From: Pseudeuparius sepicola
Lineage: Eukaryota; Arthropoda; Insecta; Coleoptera; Anthribidae
Reading direction: 5' to 3'
DNA length: 64,000 bases
NCBI GenBank assembly: GCA_963920635.1
Contig: OY987303.1
Span: 53,195,223 to 53,259,222, forward strand
The notes beneath the pieces are model-generated. The model was not told where the DNA came from. It did not search any database and saw only the letters and a program-made list of their open reading frames with translations. Within the stretch, counting starts at the first letter, position 1, and the number at the start of each line of letters is the position of its first letter. This document shows positions 33,368 through 45,213 of this stretch, piece by piece. Position numbers and translations under genes: made by a program.

Positions 33368-33550
33368 AGCTACCCTATTTTATCTAAAATGGCCAGGTAT
33401 ATTCTAAGTACTACGGCAACGTCAATTCCTGCCGAAAGACTTTTTTCGAAGGCATCATTGGTTATAAGAAAACACCGAAATAGGCTAAATTCTGAATCAT
33501 GCCTTCTCTGTCTAAATTCATGTTTCAGTGTAAGAAATACAGATAACTAG
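33368..33550 (+). pseudogene. hAT transposase C-terminal (hATC) fragment
   Basis: In-frame segment SYPILSKMARYILSTTATSI followed by PAERLFSKASLVIRKHRNRL and a short tail to a stop. ATS.PAER.FS is the hAT dimerisation signature of ZBED/Hermes-type transposases. The same frame reads upstream into the TCTTG-rich end, which is not protein-coding. The N-terminal zinc finger and catalytic region are missing. Confidence 0.85.
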
Positions 33551-33615
33551 TTACTAGTAATGTCAGTAATGTCATGTTCACGTTTAAGATTTAAGTAGGT
33601 ACCTACCTTGGTACC

Positions 33616-33768
33616 TATAGTTTGTTCAGCGAATGTTCGGCCCTACGTCACAACTCTCGTCCTTGTCTAACTCGTGAATATACGACCGATATCCATCGTA
33701 TATTCATGAGTAAGACAAGGACGGGAGTTGTGACGTAGGGCCGAACATTCGCTTAACAAACTGTAGTT
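33616..33768. mobile_element. Palindromic MITE nested in the hAT element
   Basis: Arms of about 70 bp (CAGCGAATGTTCGGCCCTAC, GTCACAACTC...) with a centre near 33690. Noncoding. Its position inside the hAT element makes it the younger insertion unless it was carried along. Confidence 0.75.
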
Positions 33769-34398
33769 TCAGTTTTTTTTTGTATAAAAGAATTACCTAC
33801 TTTGTTTCTTATTAATATGATTTAAATAAATCACGTTTCCCTTGTTTATTTGTCTCATTTACTTGCCATCGGTAGAAAGCAAGAAATCTTGTTTCTTGCA
33901 AATTTCTTGACAAAAATATTGTCTTCTTGCTGGAGCTACTCTTGTCTTGTCTTGCTTCTTGCTCCACTACTTCTTGTCTTGTTCTTGCAGCAAGAACAAG
34001 ACGAGAACAAGAAAGAGCAAGACAAGAACAAGAAATTTTTACATCACTAAATATACCACGTTTTTAAAAAGAAGAATAATAAAATAATGTATTTAATAAT
34101 ATAAAATAATTTTCCCTAGCTTCATAAAGATTCGCTGTGGGCGCATGCAATAGAAGTGTAGAGGAGTAGCTGTCGTTGAGAAAACATTGGCAGTATAATA
34201 CAGTTGTTAGCAACGATATAATAAGGATAGATGACTCACGCTAATACAAATAATGCGACTTTGCTTTGCTTCTACATTAGCTGGTCGGGGGGAAGAAGAC
34301 GAGGTAATTTGTTTACATTGGCATTCCTTAAATTTAGTCTTTCCTATTTTGTAATGCGTAATAAATAGTTTTTTTGATAGTTTTGTATGTCGTATATA

Positions 34399-35505
34399 CA
34401 GGGTGTCCAACTTTAAAACTGTACAAATCTGTAAAAATCTTCATTTTTGGAGATAATCGCCTAAAATTTTTTTCGTTTGAAAGGCCTTCAAAAACCGCTT
34501 CCTTTGACCTCCCTACCATTTTCAAAATGCAAATCCAGGGCCGGCTGCAATTTTTTAATACCCCCAATTTTCACGAAAACCATTTAGCGATTTTTTTATT
34601 TAAAATCTGACCCAACAGCGTTTATCAGAACACCCCAAAACCCCCACATACCAAATTTGAACAAAAAATATACAGGGAGTTCCATTCTCCAATGTATCAA
34701 AGTTGAGCAAAATAGGAATTTTAAAGGCATTTGCCGAGTCAAGTCTGCCATGGAATCCCCTCAAAACAGTTGAATGGTTAACAGGACCACTCAAGGTGTT
34801 GGTGTGCAAAGGTCCAATACAAAATATACAGAGTGTTCTTATCTGTGCTATCTCAAATTACTGAATTTTTGGAACTTTATACGGGTCAAAAATCGAGTAT
34901 ATCAAAACCGCTCCACACTTTGTTGAGAAAGGTCCAATAATTTAAATTGTTTTTATTTGTTACTTGGCATTTTGTAAAGAAATACATTACTCTTGTGTTT
35001 ATCAATATTATTTTAATGATTCCAGAGTTCTCTTGATCCGTATAAGTTTCATAAAATTTCAGAATTTTGAGATGGCGCAGAGAAAAATACCCTATACATT
35101 TTTGTAGTAAATATTTTCTCACCAACATTTTGAGTGGTCCTGTTGACTATTCAACTGTTTGGAAGGGATTCCATGGCACACTTGACTTGCCAGATGCCTT
35201 TACATTCCCATTTTGCACAACTTTGACAACCTGCAGATTGGAACTCCCCGTATATTTTTTATTCAAATTTGGTTTATGGGAGTTTTGGGTTGTTCTAATT
35301 AATGCTGTGGGGTCAGATTTTAAATAAAAAATCGCTAAATGTTTTTCTTGAAAATCGGGGATATAAAAAAATCGCAACCGGCCCTGGATTTGCATTTTGA
35401 AAATGGCAGGAAGATCAAAAGAAGCGGTTTTTGAAGGCCTTTCAAACAAAAAAAAGTTTAGGCGATTATCTACAGATTTGTACAGTTTTAAAGTTGGACA
35501 CCTTG
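34399..35505. mobile_element. CAGGGTG foldback family G, copy 1
   Basis: Left CAGGGTGTCCAACTTTAAAA, right TTTTAAAGTTGGACACCTTG, ~500-bp arms, flanked by TA. Shares long blocks (CAAATCCAGGGCCGGCTGC; CAAAAACCGCTTC) with copy 2 at 58913-60130. Frames across the arms are artefacts of the palindrome. Confidence 0.88.
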
Positions 35506-35525
35506 TATACTTTGAGATACTTATA

Positions 35526-35987
35526 CAGTGACCGGCAGAAAGTTTGACACGAATGGAAAACTTTTTTATTATTAATTTCTCAGAAAATTTTATTCTTGAT
35601 AAAAGTTGGTGCATCATTTCAAATTTAAAACGCACATATCAAAATTTAAATATATCTTTTTGGATACGAGGTAGATTCAAAAATGTCTAAATAACTCAAG
35701 AGTAAAGTACCCTTATTTTTTAAAATACGGTAAAAAGTTACTTACAAAAGTTGTTTGGAAACAAAGGTGGATGTCAGATTTAAAGTCACTGCCACCTAGT
35801 AAAAAAAAGAAAATTTAACTGTGTATTACAAAATCACAAAATACCGCAAGCGCAACTTATCCTCAGATAACACATGAATTTGCTACTAAACTTTAATTTT
35901 GTTCGATTAGCAGCTAGAAATTTAATATAATCGAAATCAGAGTTTAAAAATATTAAATTTTTGTGTCCAACTTTCTGCCGGTCACTA
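35526..35987. mobile_element. CAGTGACCGGCAGAAAGTT MITE (family H, copy 1)
   Basis: Ends CAGTGACCGGCAGAAAGTTT and CTTTCTGCCGGTCACT, palindromic arms, TA-type context. Related to copy 2 at 46751-47621 (CAGTGTCTGCCAGAAAGTTG). Tc1/mariner-like by ends and target; noncoding. Confidence 0.75.
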
Positions 35988-36088
35988 TAGAAAATAACCT
36001 AAATCGTGTCAAAAAACTGGAAATATTGAATGTGCCAACAATAACATCTTTTTAAAATCATGAAACAAAACAAGTTGCCTTTGGTAAT

Positions 36089-37901
36089 CCCAAGCAGCAT
36101 TAAAGTTGCGGTAACTGAGATGGGAACTTTGAATAAGTAGTTATTACGTAATTACTACTTAAAAATCGACTTATTAGTTTTTATTACTTATATTGAGAAA
36201 GTATGAGTAATTACGTAGTAATTATTACTACAAGTTGGAACTTTATGGTTTCAGTACTTCTAAGTAGTTTTTGAAGTATCTGGAACGGAATTGTTACTAT
36301 GCAAAATTACGTTAAAGTCACGTTAACTCTAAAGTTATATTCAATGGTCACAATTACTTTGTCGTGTTACTTGTTTATCACTTTAAAGTTTTTATTACTT
36401 TATGGTAACGGTGAAAGTAACTTCTACATCTTAGCGACTTTAGAAATACCTCCAAAGTTACGGAACTATATAGTCATATTTAAAGTGGAATTTACTTTCC
36501 CGCTACTCGAGAAAACTACTGTATGGTAAGTTTTACTTCCCACTCCATTTTAAAATTACTAGAAAGTTCCAATTACTACAAAAAAATACTTTAAAGTAAC
36601 TGTCACTTCTATAGGGACCAAAATGGAAACTACATTTAGTTCCTTACAATCGTTTGAAGGATTCGGTAGTTTTTGCGAAGTGATGAAAATGTCAGCCATT
36701 AGAAAGAAGAAAAATTATAGACACACATTCACATTTTATAGAAAATTAAAGCAGCAGTTGGATGAAACGAATCGAAACACGAGCATTTGTCTTCAATACA
36801 AAATTACAAAACGCTTCTCTTGAGTGGCTACAATTTTAAATATCAACATTTCGAAATATGGCACAAAACACACCGGCTGAAAATAACACTCACATATAAA
36901 AATTATAGGTTAAAGTTCCAAATGGAACCTAGTAGTAGCATTCGGAACTTAAACGAGGCTTATGGAACCTTGAAGTCCTCTTGTAGTAATTGGGACTTTA
37001 GAGTTTAAAATATCTAAAACTAATTTTCGTCTTAAAGGTAGGAATTACCTTAAAGTGAAAAAGTCTAGTTGCCGTTACTACCAGTTAAGTGGCAAAGCCT
37101 TCAAACACCCATTTTAAGGTAAATAATACTTAGAAGTAATTACTGAAAATTACGCCATATTTTCTTATAAAATGATAGACGCCATTAATATCAAATGTCA
37201 ATTTCCTTTGGTACTGAAATAGTTATTTCTTCAAAATTGTCCCAAAAAAGATAAAATTGAGCAAAAACGGACTCGTATAACTTATAGAAATATTAAAAAA
37301 GCATTTTTCAGCATTTTTAGGTAATTTCGCACATTTTCGTAATTTATCCTCCCGATAAAAAAGTGTTAAAACATGCATTTTGAGAGGGCGCGTTGTTACT
37401 TTTCAATCTATCAATGTCATATTTGACAGAAAATTTTCAATCGTTTTAGTTTCTTGAATCTAGCAGCGAGAAATAAATCAGCAAATTAATACCTTTCTTA
37501 TACATACCATATTCATAGATATAAGTTAAAAATAAATATTAGGTACTTCCATTTTCCACGGTTATTGAAAAATGACGGAAGATGCTGGGCTAGAATACTT
37601 TTTAATTATTTAGACAAAGACAAAGCGAGGACGCGAATGTAAAGAAGCAAACAAATCCAACAAAGTAGCGGTGACCACGCTGCTACGTCTCCACCACGTT
37701 GCCGGAACGTAAGCGCGTCGTAGCGGTGTAAGTTGCTAGGTGGTCGCCGCTACGTATCTATCACCCTCAAAATGTTCCCCATTTTGGTCGCAGGGACGTA
37801 ATAGGAACGTAGTAATTACGTTCCTATCAGTAGTAATCACAACTTTAAAGTAGCAAACAAAAGTCGCCGGAACGTAACGGCGACTAAAAATGCTGCTTGG
37901 G
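36089..37901. mobile_element. 1.8-kb nonautonomous element, CCCAAGCAGCATT ends
   Basis: Termini CCCAAGCAGCATT and AATGCTGCTTGGG, with AT on both sides. 36100-37150 is packed with short direct and inverted copies of AAGTAAC, GGAACTT, AAAGTTAC and AAGTAGT-like motifs, giving several chance ORFs. The right end has GGAACGTA repeats. Superfamily unassigned. Confidence 0.75.
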
Positions 37902-38095
37902 ATGTATCTATTGTTATTGGTTATTAGTTATAAGTGTATTCATGCGGTTAATCATTACCTATTACATGCGCCCCACTTTTATACTTTTTAGTCCGTTCAT
38001 AATATGTTATTTTATTATACTTTCTTTCTGAACACGTGATATATTAAAAATAGGTATATATTTAAATTTTATTATTTCTACTTTTTAGTTTTACG

Positions 38096-38945
38096 TTTGA
38101 AATTTTGCAATCGATTTTAAACATCTTCATGAGATTATAGGACAGTGACATGCAAATTTCAGATCTATTTCAGTTTCTCTTCACCTGATCATATTTGAAT
38201 TATAGACCGTCAGATAGTAACAGATTTAGGTGCCCCATTTTCGCATACAAGTCTTGAAGAAGGTTCAAAAGTAGGTACATCGATGTTGAATAGAATGAAA
38301 GAAAATTTACCAGTGGCCCCTGGGCATAACATATATGGAAAATTTTATTTTCCTATAAATATCTTAATTATGTATAATATGTTTTTTTTTGTGTTTTTCG
38401 GGCTAGTGACGATGTATGTACATTTTCATACTTTCGTTGGGCTCTTGTGAAAAAGTCGGTCAAAATCTCGATTTCTCCTTACAAGATTACGCCCTTATTT
38501 CAACCCTTTAGCCACCTGCAACACTCAAGCCTTTGGTTTTCCGAAGCCAGGTTCTATTAATTATTCATTTAGTGAACACGGCTTGCGTGAAAATATGGGC
38601 AACAGCCACCTTTTATTTTTGTTAAGAAAAAACGAATTTTCCATATGTTATCCCCATAGTTGCCAGTTGCCACTCGTAAATTTCCCTTCATTCTACTCAA
38701 CATTTATGTACTTTTCAACCCTCTTCGAGGCTTGCGTGCAAAAATGGGGCACCTAAATCTGTCACTATCTGACGGTCTATTAGAAAATTGTTATATTTAC
38801 CTTCCAATAATATGTCAATATGTTTAATTGTTATTTTTCTGAAAAATAAAATAAGCAAGGAGCCGAAATTAATGTCATAAGATTTTTATTTCAATAAACG
38901 AATTAATTCTAAATCCTTCTTATAGTTACCAACTTATGGTGCTAG
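38096..38945 (+). repeat. Dispersed repeat U, copy 2, split by a MITE
   Basis: Matches the reverse complement of 4056-4302 on both sides of the insertion at 38203-38779. Confidence 0.75.
38203..38779. mobile_element. TTA-flanked MITE (PIF/Harbinger-like), 577 bp
   Basis: TIRs of about 100 bp or more beginning TAGACCGTCAGATAGT, with GGTGCCCCATTTT...GC inside. TTA at 38200-38202 and 38780-38782. The unoccupied site (TTGAA-ATA-GAAAATTG) is preserved in repeat U at about 4230. A 3-bp TTA/TWA duplication suggests PIF/Harbinger, but no transposase is present to confirm it. Confidence 0.88.
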
Positions 38946-39147
38946 AGGTTCTATAAATAGTTGTTGCATTCTTTCAAACTGTTAAATAACTCGCTTTCTT
39001 GTCTGTCTGTTTGTCATTCTTTCTTTAACACGTTATTTTTATTTATTACCAGCTTATGGCATCTGCTTATCTGTACATAAATTTCCACTAGTCAAGTATT
39101 TTTATTTAATATTCAAAATTGGTTTTATAATACAAATAACATTATAA
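38946..39147. other. AT-rich spacer
   Basis: No feature seen. Confidence 0.35.
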
Positions 39148-41171
39148 TAATGTGGTAGAACCTATAGATGTGGCGCCCCATTCATAAGATGCTCTTTGTT
39201 CTGTCTACAAGATTAAATATACCCATATACTTACTCTGAAAACAAAGATAGAAAGTCGGCCATCAACCATGTAGTCATTGACCTTTTCATTGCCCTCCGG
39301 AACCACTCTTGGATATCGCGTGTTTTTTCTTATTTAACGTTTTTTTTGGGGGGGGGGGGCAGGAAGTATTGGAACCTCAGCTGAGGAATCGGGGGAAGAT
39401 CTAACGACGCCGGCCCCAGGGCCCCGAGCCGAAATAACTTCGCTACGGCTCGACAAAAAAGGGCAATTTCTGACAATCTCGCGACAGTTTCGGAATAATT
39501 TTTAGACTTAATGTACAGCACGTGTGTGGTGATTCAACATTTTGATCCATAAAATGGCTTTTTTCGATCTGTAGCGAGCAACACGCATAATTTAAAACTT
39601 TTGGTCAATACAAATTTTAATCTAAGTAATTACTCACACTTTGAGACAAAAATTATTTAAAAATATTTATCACAATAGCCGTTATTAGCATTTGCGCAAA
39701 AAGCCTATAAGGCGCCGAATTCAAATTTCAAGATGTCAACTTGGTAAATTTGGTAAAAAAAAACACTCTAAAATAATTGTTTACATATATAGCTCATGGT
39801 TTTACAAAACGGATAAAATAATCTACGAGTGAAAGTCACATTTTCAAGGGCTTTTGGTGCATTTAGATATCTACCGGTAAAATTTTCGTTAATGCCAATT
39901 ATTTCTTATTTGCGTGCATAGATACAACTAAATTCGAATCAATAAAACCATAAAACTTCCTGATTTCAAGGTGGTCACGTTTAATCACGAAATAATTGTT
40001 AGGTATAACACTCTCCGACAGTCCAAACCAAAACCCTGGAAGACTGTGTAGGAACAAAATCTCTTTTGATGGCCTTGACCCCCTAAAGACCCACTTTTCC
40101 CTTAAAATTGGGTCTTTAGGGAGGAAAAAGCGGACACTTTAGGACCGCCTTTGTAGTTTCCCTTGCAGTTTGGAACGGAACACGTCCACGGCATGATTTA
40201 AATAAGTCCGAAACTATAGGCACAACTTAAAACCTATAAACTAAAATTGGATTTTAATAACTTTATTCTGAACCACTGCTGTTTTACCACCTTAGTAATA
40301 AAACTTCACGTCCTATATTGCTAAAAAACACACTCCAACACACAATAAACACAACAAATGTTCTTTAAAACAGGAAAATCGCCAGACAAGTAAACGTAAA
40401 CAACTACAAAAAGCTACCTCCTTGTGATGACGTAGTGAAGTTTCGCGTCGCCAGCTGGCAGGCCTTTATCTTACACTAAAGCCTGGTTCATGCAGCAACT
40501 TTATCTTTATCTTTGTGCTTTTGCTTTATGTTTTTCTTTAAAGAAATAAAGCATACGTTCAGGCAGCTTGCTTTTTAAAAATTATTTGCACATGCGCAAT
40601 TTGAATCCATACGAACTTTTTTGCTGCTAAATAGAGTTTTCACGTGGTGGAATTCTTCTTGGTGATTATAGTTTGTTAACTACATTGCTTTTATTTTGCA
40701 AACAATTTTGTATTTCTTAACCTCTTATTGGTAATTTCAGTAATTTGACAAAACGGACGCGTGCGCAGTTCTGACTGCATTCAGAATTATAAAGATTATA
40801 AAGAAAAAGTTGAAACTTCCCAACTTTTAAATAAAAGAAAAAGCAAAACATAAAGCAAAAGTGTTGCCTGAACGCTTCCATTATTTTACAATATGTTCAA
40901 CTTTTAAAAGATGAAGCAAAAGCATAAAGATAAAGATAAAGTTGCTGCATGAACCAGGCTTCACACTTACACTTAATACAAAAATTCTACTTTCATTATC
41001 ATATAGTGTATACACGGCTAACTTCAAAATTATACTTTATCTTTGCGACGGTGCCACACTGTACCACCCGAAAATATCTTTGTATCTTAAAGGAGCGCTT
41101 AGACTGTGATTAGTTCTGGACGTTAGGCGTTTATAAAAAAACAAACGTGTCTATAGGCTTTGACGTCATTG
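39148..41171 (-). mobile_element. hAT-like MITE family I, copy 3, diverged and split
   Basis: Matches family I in reverse at 39148-39505 and 41085-41171 (GACGTCATTG end; GTGATTAGTTCTGGACG). About 1.6 kb of other sequence lies between ...AATAATTT and AGGAGCGCTT. Its 8-bp duplication is no longer visible. Contains a G-run at 39348. Confidence 0.75.
40479..40961. mobile_element. MITE W, AAGCCTGGTTCATGCAG ends
   Basis: Left AAGCCTGGTTCATGCAGCAA and right CTGCATGAACCAGGCTT, with mirrored ATAAAGATAAAG...AAGCAAAAG arms. Noncoding. Similar TGCCTGGTTCATACAGC ends occur inside the J elements (about 18220 and 48424). Confidence 0.8.
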
Positions 41172-42261
41172 TTAGGCATATTTTTTATCGGAGAATTGTC
41201 GTAAGAAAGAGTTATTCATAATCTACCTTAAACCCACAAATACCGATTTTTATCAAAAATCGGAGGAAGCAAAGGAAAATCTGCCTTGTGCAGCTGATTC
41301 TAATAAGTACCTATGTTCTTATTGAAACTTTTTAGTTTTAAATAAAATAATAATCACTGTCACTGTCGTACTTGAATTTTTGTGTAAATTACTTAGTGGC
41401 AACTTTATTAGGTAATGCATTTTAGTAGTGGCCAGTGGCACGTCAATTACCTATTATTTATTTAGCCTATTATTGGCTAATAAGTCCTCTTAGGTCCTAC
41501 CTCAAGGTTTCACGTTTGATTATCTTTGCAGATAATCGTTTATCTTTGTGTGCCTGATGTGATAATGACGATTTACAAAACGTTTTAGTTTAGTTTGCGC
41601 TTCTCTTTTCTCTCCGTGTTTTACCTTTATTATTAGTACTGGCAGACGGTTGAAAACTTCTAAATAAAAATAGGTAATTATTTTAGTGAACATTTTAAAT
41701 GGCGAAATTTAGAAAAGGTAAGTTTTAAACAGCCCGTGTGTCAACTGTTGCGAATTTAATGAGTTTCGCTACGCGAACTTTGTAACTTCAATTTACTTTA
41801 GAGTGTTCTATAATCTGTCAGGTGTAAAAGCAGGTTTTTCCGAATATTAAGAAAAGTGAATTCTAGCTTTTCATGATATGTTCGATGGTTCAAAATCAGT
41901 AGCAATATACAGAGACTCCTAGAAATAGGTATACCAAATTTTAACCACGTGTCTAACTCATCGGAAGATACAACTTTTTTCAAATAATTTTTTTCTGAAA
42001 CCTGTTAGTTTTTAAGATAAATACTTTTATAATTTTAATATGTCTTTGTTGCCCGACCCTGGAACATAAGTCGAAAATCTTGGTCGACTATAATAATAAA
42101 TAATAACATACGTAATAATAAAAAAGCACACAGAATAAGACGAATGAGGTTATCAAATTCCTATTTACTATTTCAAAATAATAACATCTGCGATAAACTT
42201 AATAAAAAATGATTAAAATTATTAAAACTCACACTGTTTAGACTTAACAAAAAAAATTTTA
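41172..42261. other. Spacer, no convincing gene
   Basis: AT-rich. A possible start-plus-donor (ATGGCGAAATTTAGAAAAG|GTAAGT at 41699) is noted but far too short to call an exon. Confidence 0.4.
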
Positions 42262-42656
42262 ACAAAAAAATTAAAACCGACTTCAAAAATTTGCCCGTAC
42301 GCACACTCCACAAAAATTAAAAAAAAAACATAAAATTACACCCGTATGCACATTTCAACTAAAATTTTAGAAATATTTTTCTCTTTCTAAATTGAATTAT
42401 CTTTGGATTTGGTGACAGTCAAGGCAAGGAATTTAAATCTATTTAGATATGAATACATCATATCCTACATACATCATAACTTGCTGTCACCGACTCCAAA
42501 GGTAACTCAATTTAGAAAGAGAAAAATATTTCTAAAACTTTAGTTGAAATGCGCATACGGGAAAATTTGTGAACTCGGTGTTATTATTGTTATTTTTTAA
42601 AAATTTTAGTGGAGTGTGCATACGGGCAAATTTTTGAAGTCGGTTTTAATTTTTTA
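42262..42656. mobile_element. Long-TIR MITE family V, copy 2 (complete)
   Basis: Symmetric ends AATTAAAACCGACTTCAAAA and TTTTGAAGTCGGTTTTAATT, then TTTGCCCGTACGCACACTCC against its mirrored copy, and a TTTCTCTTTCTAAATTGA inner arm. About 395 bp, no ORF. Confidence 0.85.
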
Positions 42657-42817
42657 AATGAATGAATAGTGATGGGGCGCTTAAAATACGTCGTGTGCGT
42701 GGTGCCAGAAATACTGGATCAAACCGAACTTTCCACTGGTTCAAGTGTGCGTAGCACGCGTCACCGCGTCCTTTTTCAAATCTCCTCTCGGTGCCTCGCG
42801 TTTTCTGAGTAAACAAA

Positions 42818-43012
42818 ATGAAAAATGGTGTGCAGGACATTTTGAAAGGTAACTTTTTAGGACTTTCATTGGCAGAAAAAGTTGAAATAAAAACTCTTGG
42901 GAGACCAACTTCAAATTTGCAATTATCTCAACCGGAAAAGTTGCAACTCGCAATTTTACGCGACACTTTTATAGAAATTCGTACGACAAGAACAAGTGGA
43001 CAAATTAAATGA
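42818..43012 (+). pseudogene. N-terminal piece of a hAT (TTF/DUF4371-type) transposase
   Basis: Frame MKNGVQDILKGNFLGLSLAE then KVEIKTLGRPTSNLQLSQP, resembling the region just before the TTF zinc finger of DUF4371-type transposases (ILK.NF..LSL.EK..IK.LGRP.P). The zinc finger itself is broken. The homologous copy at 55158-55390 (minus) retains WTFGFDKLHELFC, recalling the zinc-finger segment. Family assignment is from memory of the pattern. Confidence 0.5.
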
Positions 43013-43168
43013 ACTGTTTTGCGTCAACATCTTAAAAAACGGGAATTATTGTTTTATGCTCCTTTTATATTAATTACTAAAAATAAAAAAATGAAAAAGC
43101 CCATGCCGAAAGTATACGAACCCATCAGCTCGGTACCCGACTATTTTATTTTAATTAACCATAGAATG

Positions 43169-43341
43169 TATTCTTCTTACGCTTAAATCCATATACCAAT
43201 AACGTTGTTTTTGCACTCGACGCGCGTTTGATTGAAACAGTTTTAATCATCTCCTGATGATGCTAACTTGGTTAGCGAAACGCGCATCGAGTGCAAAAAC
43301 AACGTTATTATTGGTATGTGGATTTAAGCGTAAGAAGAATA
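43169..43341. mobile_element. 173-bp palindromic MITE
   Basis: Arms TATTCTTCTTACGCTTAAAT... and ATTTAAGCGTAAGAAGAATA, about 60 bp each, around a centre with CATCTCCTGATGATG. Noncoding; nested in the hAT copy. Confidence 0.8.
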
Positions 43342-43432
43342 GTGTATCGCCAATTATAGGTTCCAAATTCCCAACATAGTTAACTAGTTAACCATAGATT
43401 GGGTTCTTTTCAAAACGTAGCCCCCCCCTGTA

Positions 43433-45188
43433 CAGGGTGTTCCATTTTGGGTGTTTTTGGGTGTTTTTCTCAAAAATCTCGGTTATTATTAAAGCTAGAG
43501 GGTTGCGGTATTCACGTCACTGTACTACTTTTTTGAGAGGAATTTGGTGGACCAATCAGATTTTAGATAAGTTTTATAGTTTCCGCGCATTGGCGCAAGA
43601 CTGAAATTTTCGATTTTTTGGAAACCTCTCTCTTGCCTACAACTTATATATATCGACAACTTTAATCAACTATTTTTATAGATTTTTTGGCGTAGAATTG
43701 AATGGAATAATTAGTTTTTTGGCAGCGTTAATAGTTTTTGAGATATGAACTATGGTTTCCATATGAAAAAAATATAACTTTGGTTCATATCTCAAAAACT
43801 ATTAACGCTACCAAAAAACTAATCAGTTCATTCGATTCTACGCCAAAAAATCTATAAAAATAGTTGATTAAATTTGTCGATATACAGGGTGTCCCGGTTG
43901 TAAATGTCATAAATGAAAACAATGGTAGAAAAACTAATTTTAAGCATAAAAGTTTATATGTACATATGCCCTAAAATGCATATTAAAAAAGTTACAGGGC
44001 GTTAAAATTTTATAAAAAAATATAGTTTTTATTTTCTTATTTCCCACGTTTTAAAGGTAACTAAACGAAATTCGACAGAAATGTCACATTGACGGAGAGC
44101 CATAAGAGTAAAAAAATATTAAGCTCCTAAATTATGCAGTGGCGGAGATACGGGTAATTAGTTGGATTAATTTGCTAAGGAAAGTATTACCACCCTGTAC
44201 AAAATTAAAACAGATATTTTTTCCGAAACGGGCATTTAGTCTCAGACAAAAAACGACTCTTGACAAATTGTCGTAAAATGCTTAGATTTTATGTGAAACT
44301 CAAAAGTAACAACTAACCCTCCCGAAATAATGTATCGGTTGCTGAACAGCGAAAAATGATAGTTCAAGTAAAAAAAGGAGTAAAGGCATCTGATTTATAG
44401 TTCTGTTATTAATTTAGACGAACTTTTTCAATAATATGCTATATTTGTAAAAAAAATACACGAAAAAATAAATAAAAATAAAACAATTAAAATACCTAAA
44501 TTGATTTTTGGTTGAATTGTCATTTTTCTGCCCTACCTAACCGATAGATCTTTTCGGGAGAGTAAGCCGTTTTACACAAAATCTAAGCATTTTACAATAA
44601 TTTGTCAAGAGTCATTTTTTGCCTGAAACTAAATGTCCGTTTCAGAAAAAATATCGGTTTTAATTTTGTACAGGGTGGTAATACTTTTCTTAGCAAATTA
44701 ATCTAACTAATTACCCGTATCTCCGCCACTGGCTAATTTAGGAGCTTAATATTTTTTACTCTTATGGCTCTCCGTCAATGTATTATGTCTGCCGAATTTC
44801 GTTTAGTTATCTTTAAAACGTGGGAAATAAGAAAATAAAACTATATTTTTTATAAAACTTGAACGCCCTGTAACTTTTTTAATATGCATTTTAGGGCATA
44901 TGTACATATAAACTTTTATGCTTAAAATTAGTTTTTGTACCATTGTTTTCATTTATGACATTTACAACCGGGACACCCTGTATATAAGTTGTAGCCAGGA
45001 GAGAGGTTGTCAAAAAATCGAAAATTTCAGTCCTGCGCCAATGCGCGGAAACTATAAAACTTATCTAAAATCTGATTGGTCCACCAAATTCCTCTCAAAA
45101 AAGTAGTACAGTGACGTGAAAACCGCAACCCTCTAGCTTTAATAATAACCGAGATTTTTGAGAAAAACACCCAAAATGGGACACCCTG
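43433..45188. mobile_element. CAGGGTG foldback family S, full copy, split by T
   Basis: Ends CAGGGTGTTCCATTTTGGG and CCCAAAATGGGACACCCTG, TA on each side. The hAT copy at 54964 preserves the unoccupied site (CCCCGTG-TG-CATTAACCC). Without T it is a ~660-bp palindrome centred near 43762. Confidence 0.9.
43885..44980. mobile_element. CAGGGTG foldback T, 1.1 kb, inside S
   Basis: Ends CAGGGTGTCCCGGTTGTAAA and TTTACAACCGGGACACCCTG, TATA on each side (43881-43884 and 44981-44984). Arms extend for several hundred bp, with a second CACCCTGTACAAAATTAAAA inner junction. The left arm of S (CTTATATATATCGAC) shows the empty site. Confidence 0.9.
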
Positions 45189-45213
45189 TACATTAACCCA
45201 CGAGCCGCCACTG

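Larger units (their letters stand above)
33135..34049. mobile_element. hAT element with TCTTG-rich ends and a transposase remnant
   Basis: 8-bp duplication AATATACC at 33127-33134 and 34050-34057. TIRs TGGTGATGTAAAA / TTTTACATCACTA. The ~150 bp inside each end is dominated by TCTTG (left) and TCTTG/CAAGA (right), likely subterminal transposase-binding repeats. 915 bp; internally deleted but still encoding the last part of the transposase. A second palindromic element lies at 33616-33768. Confidence 0.92.
42667..45213 (+). mobile_element. hAT element with N-terminal transposase fragment, carrying nested elements
   Basis: Right end CCCACGAGCCGCCACTG, a typical hAT terminus; left end near TAGTGATGGGGCGC. 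42720-43110 and the 3' terminal 70 bp match the second copy at 54964-55530. Insertions inside are a 173-bp palindrome (43169-43341) and element S (43433-45188), itself carrying T. No convincing 8-bp duplication remains, so the left edge is provisional. Confidence 0.7.

Noticed and set aside
35147..35635. 162-codon minus-strand frame
   Set aside because: Lies across the right arm of foldback G and the start of MITE H; no domain, and equivalents are broken in copy 2.
36299..37008. Three plus-strand frames of 66-76 codons
   Set aside because: Produced by the repetitive AAGTAAC/GGAACTT motifs in the 36089-37901 element.
41699..41724. Mini-exon ATGGCGAAATTTAGAAAAG plus GTAAGT
   Set aside because: A start codon followed by a donor within 20 bases is common by chance; no upstream promoter or downstream exon seen.
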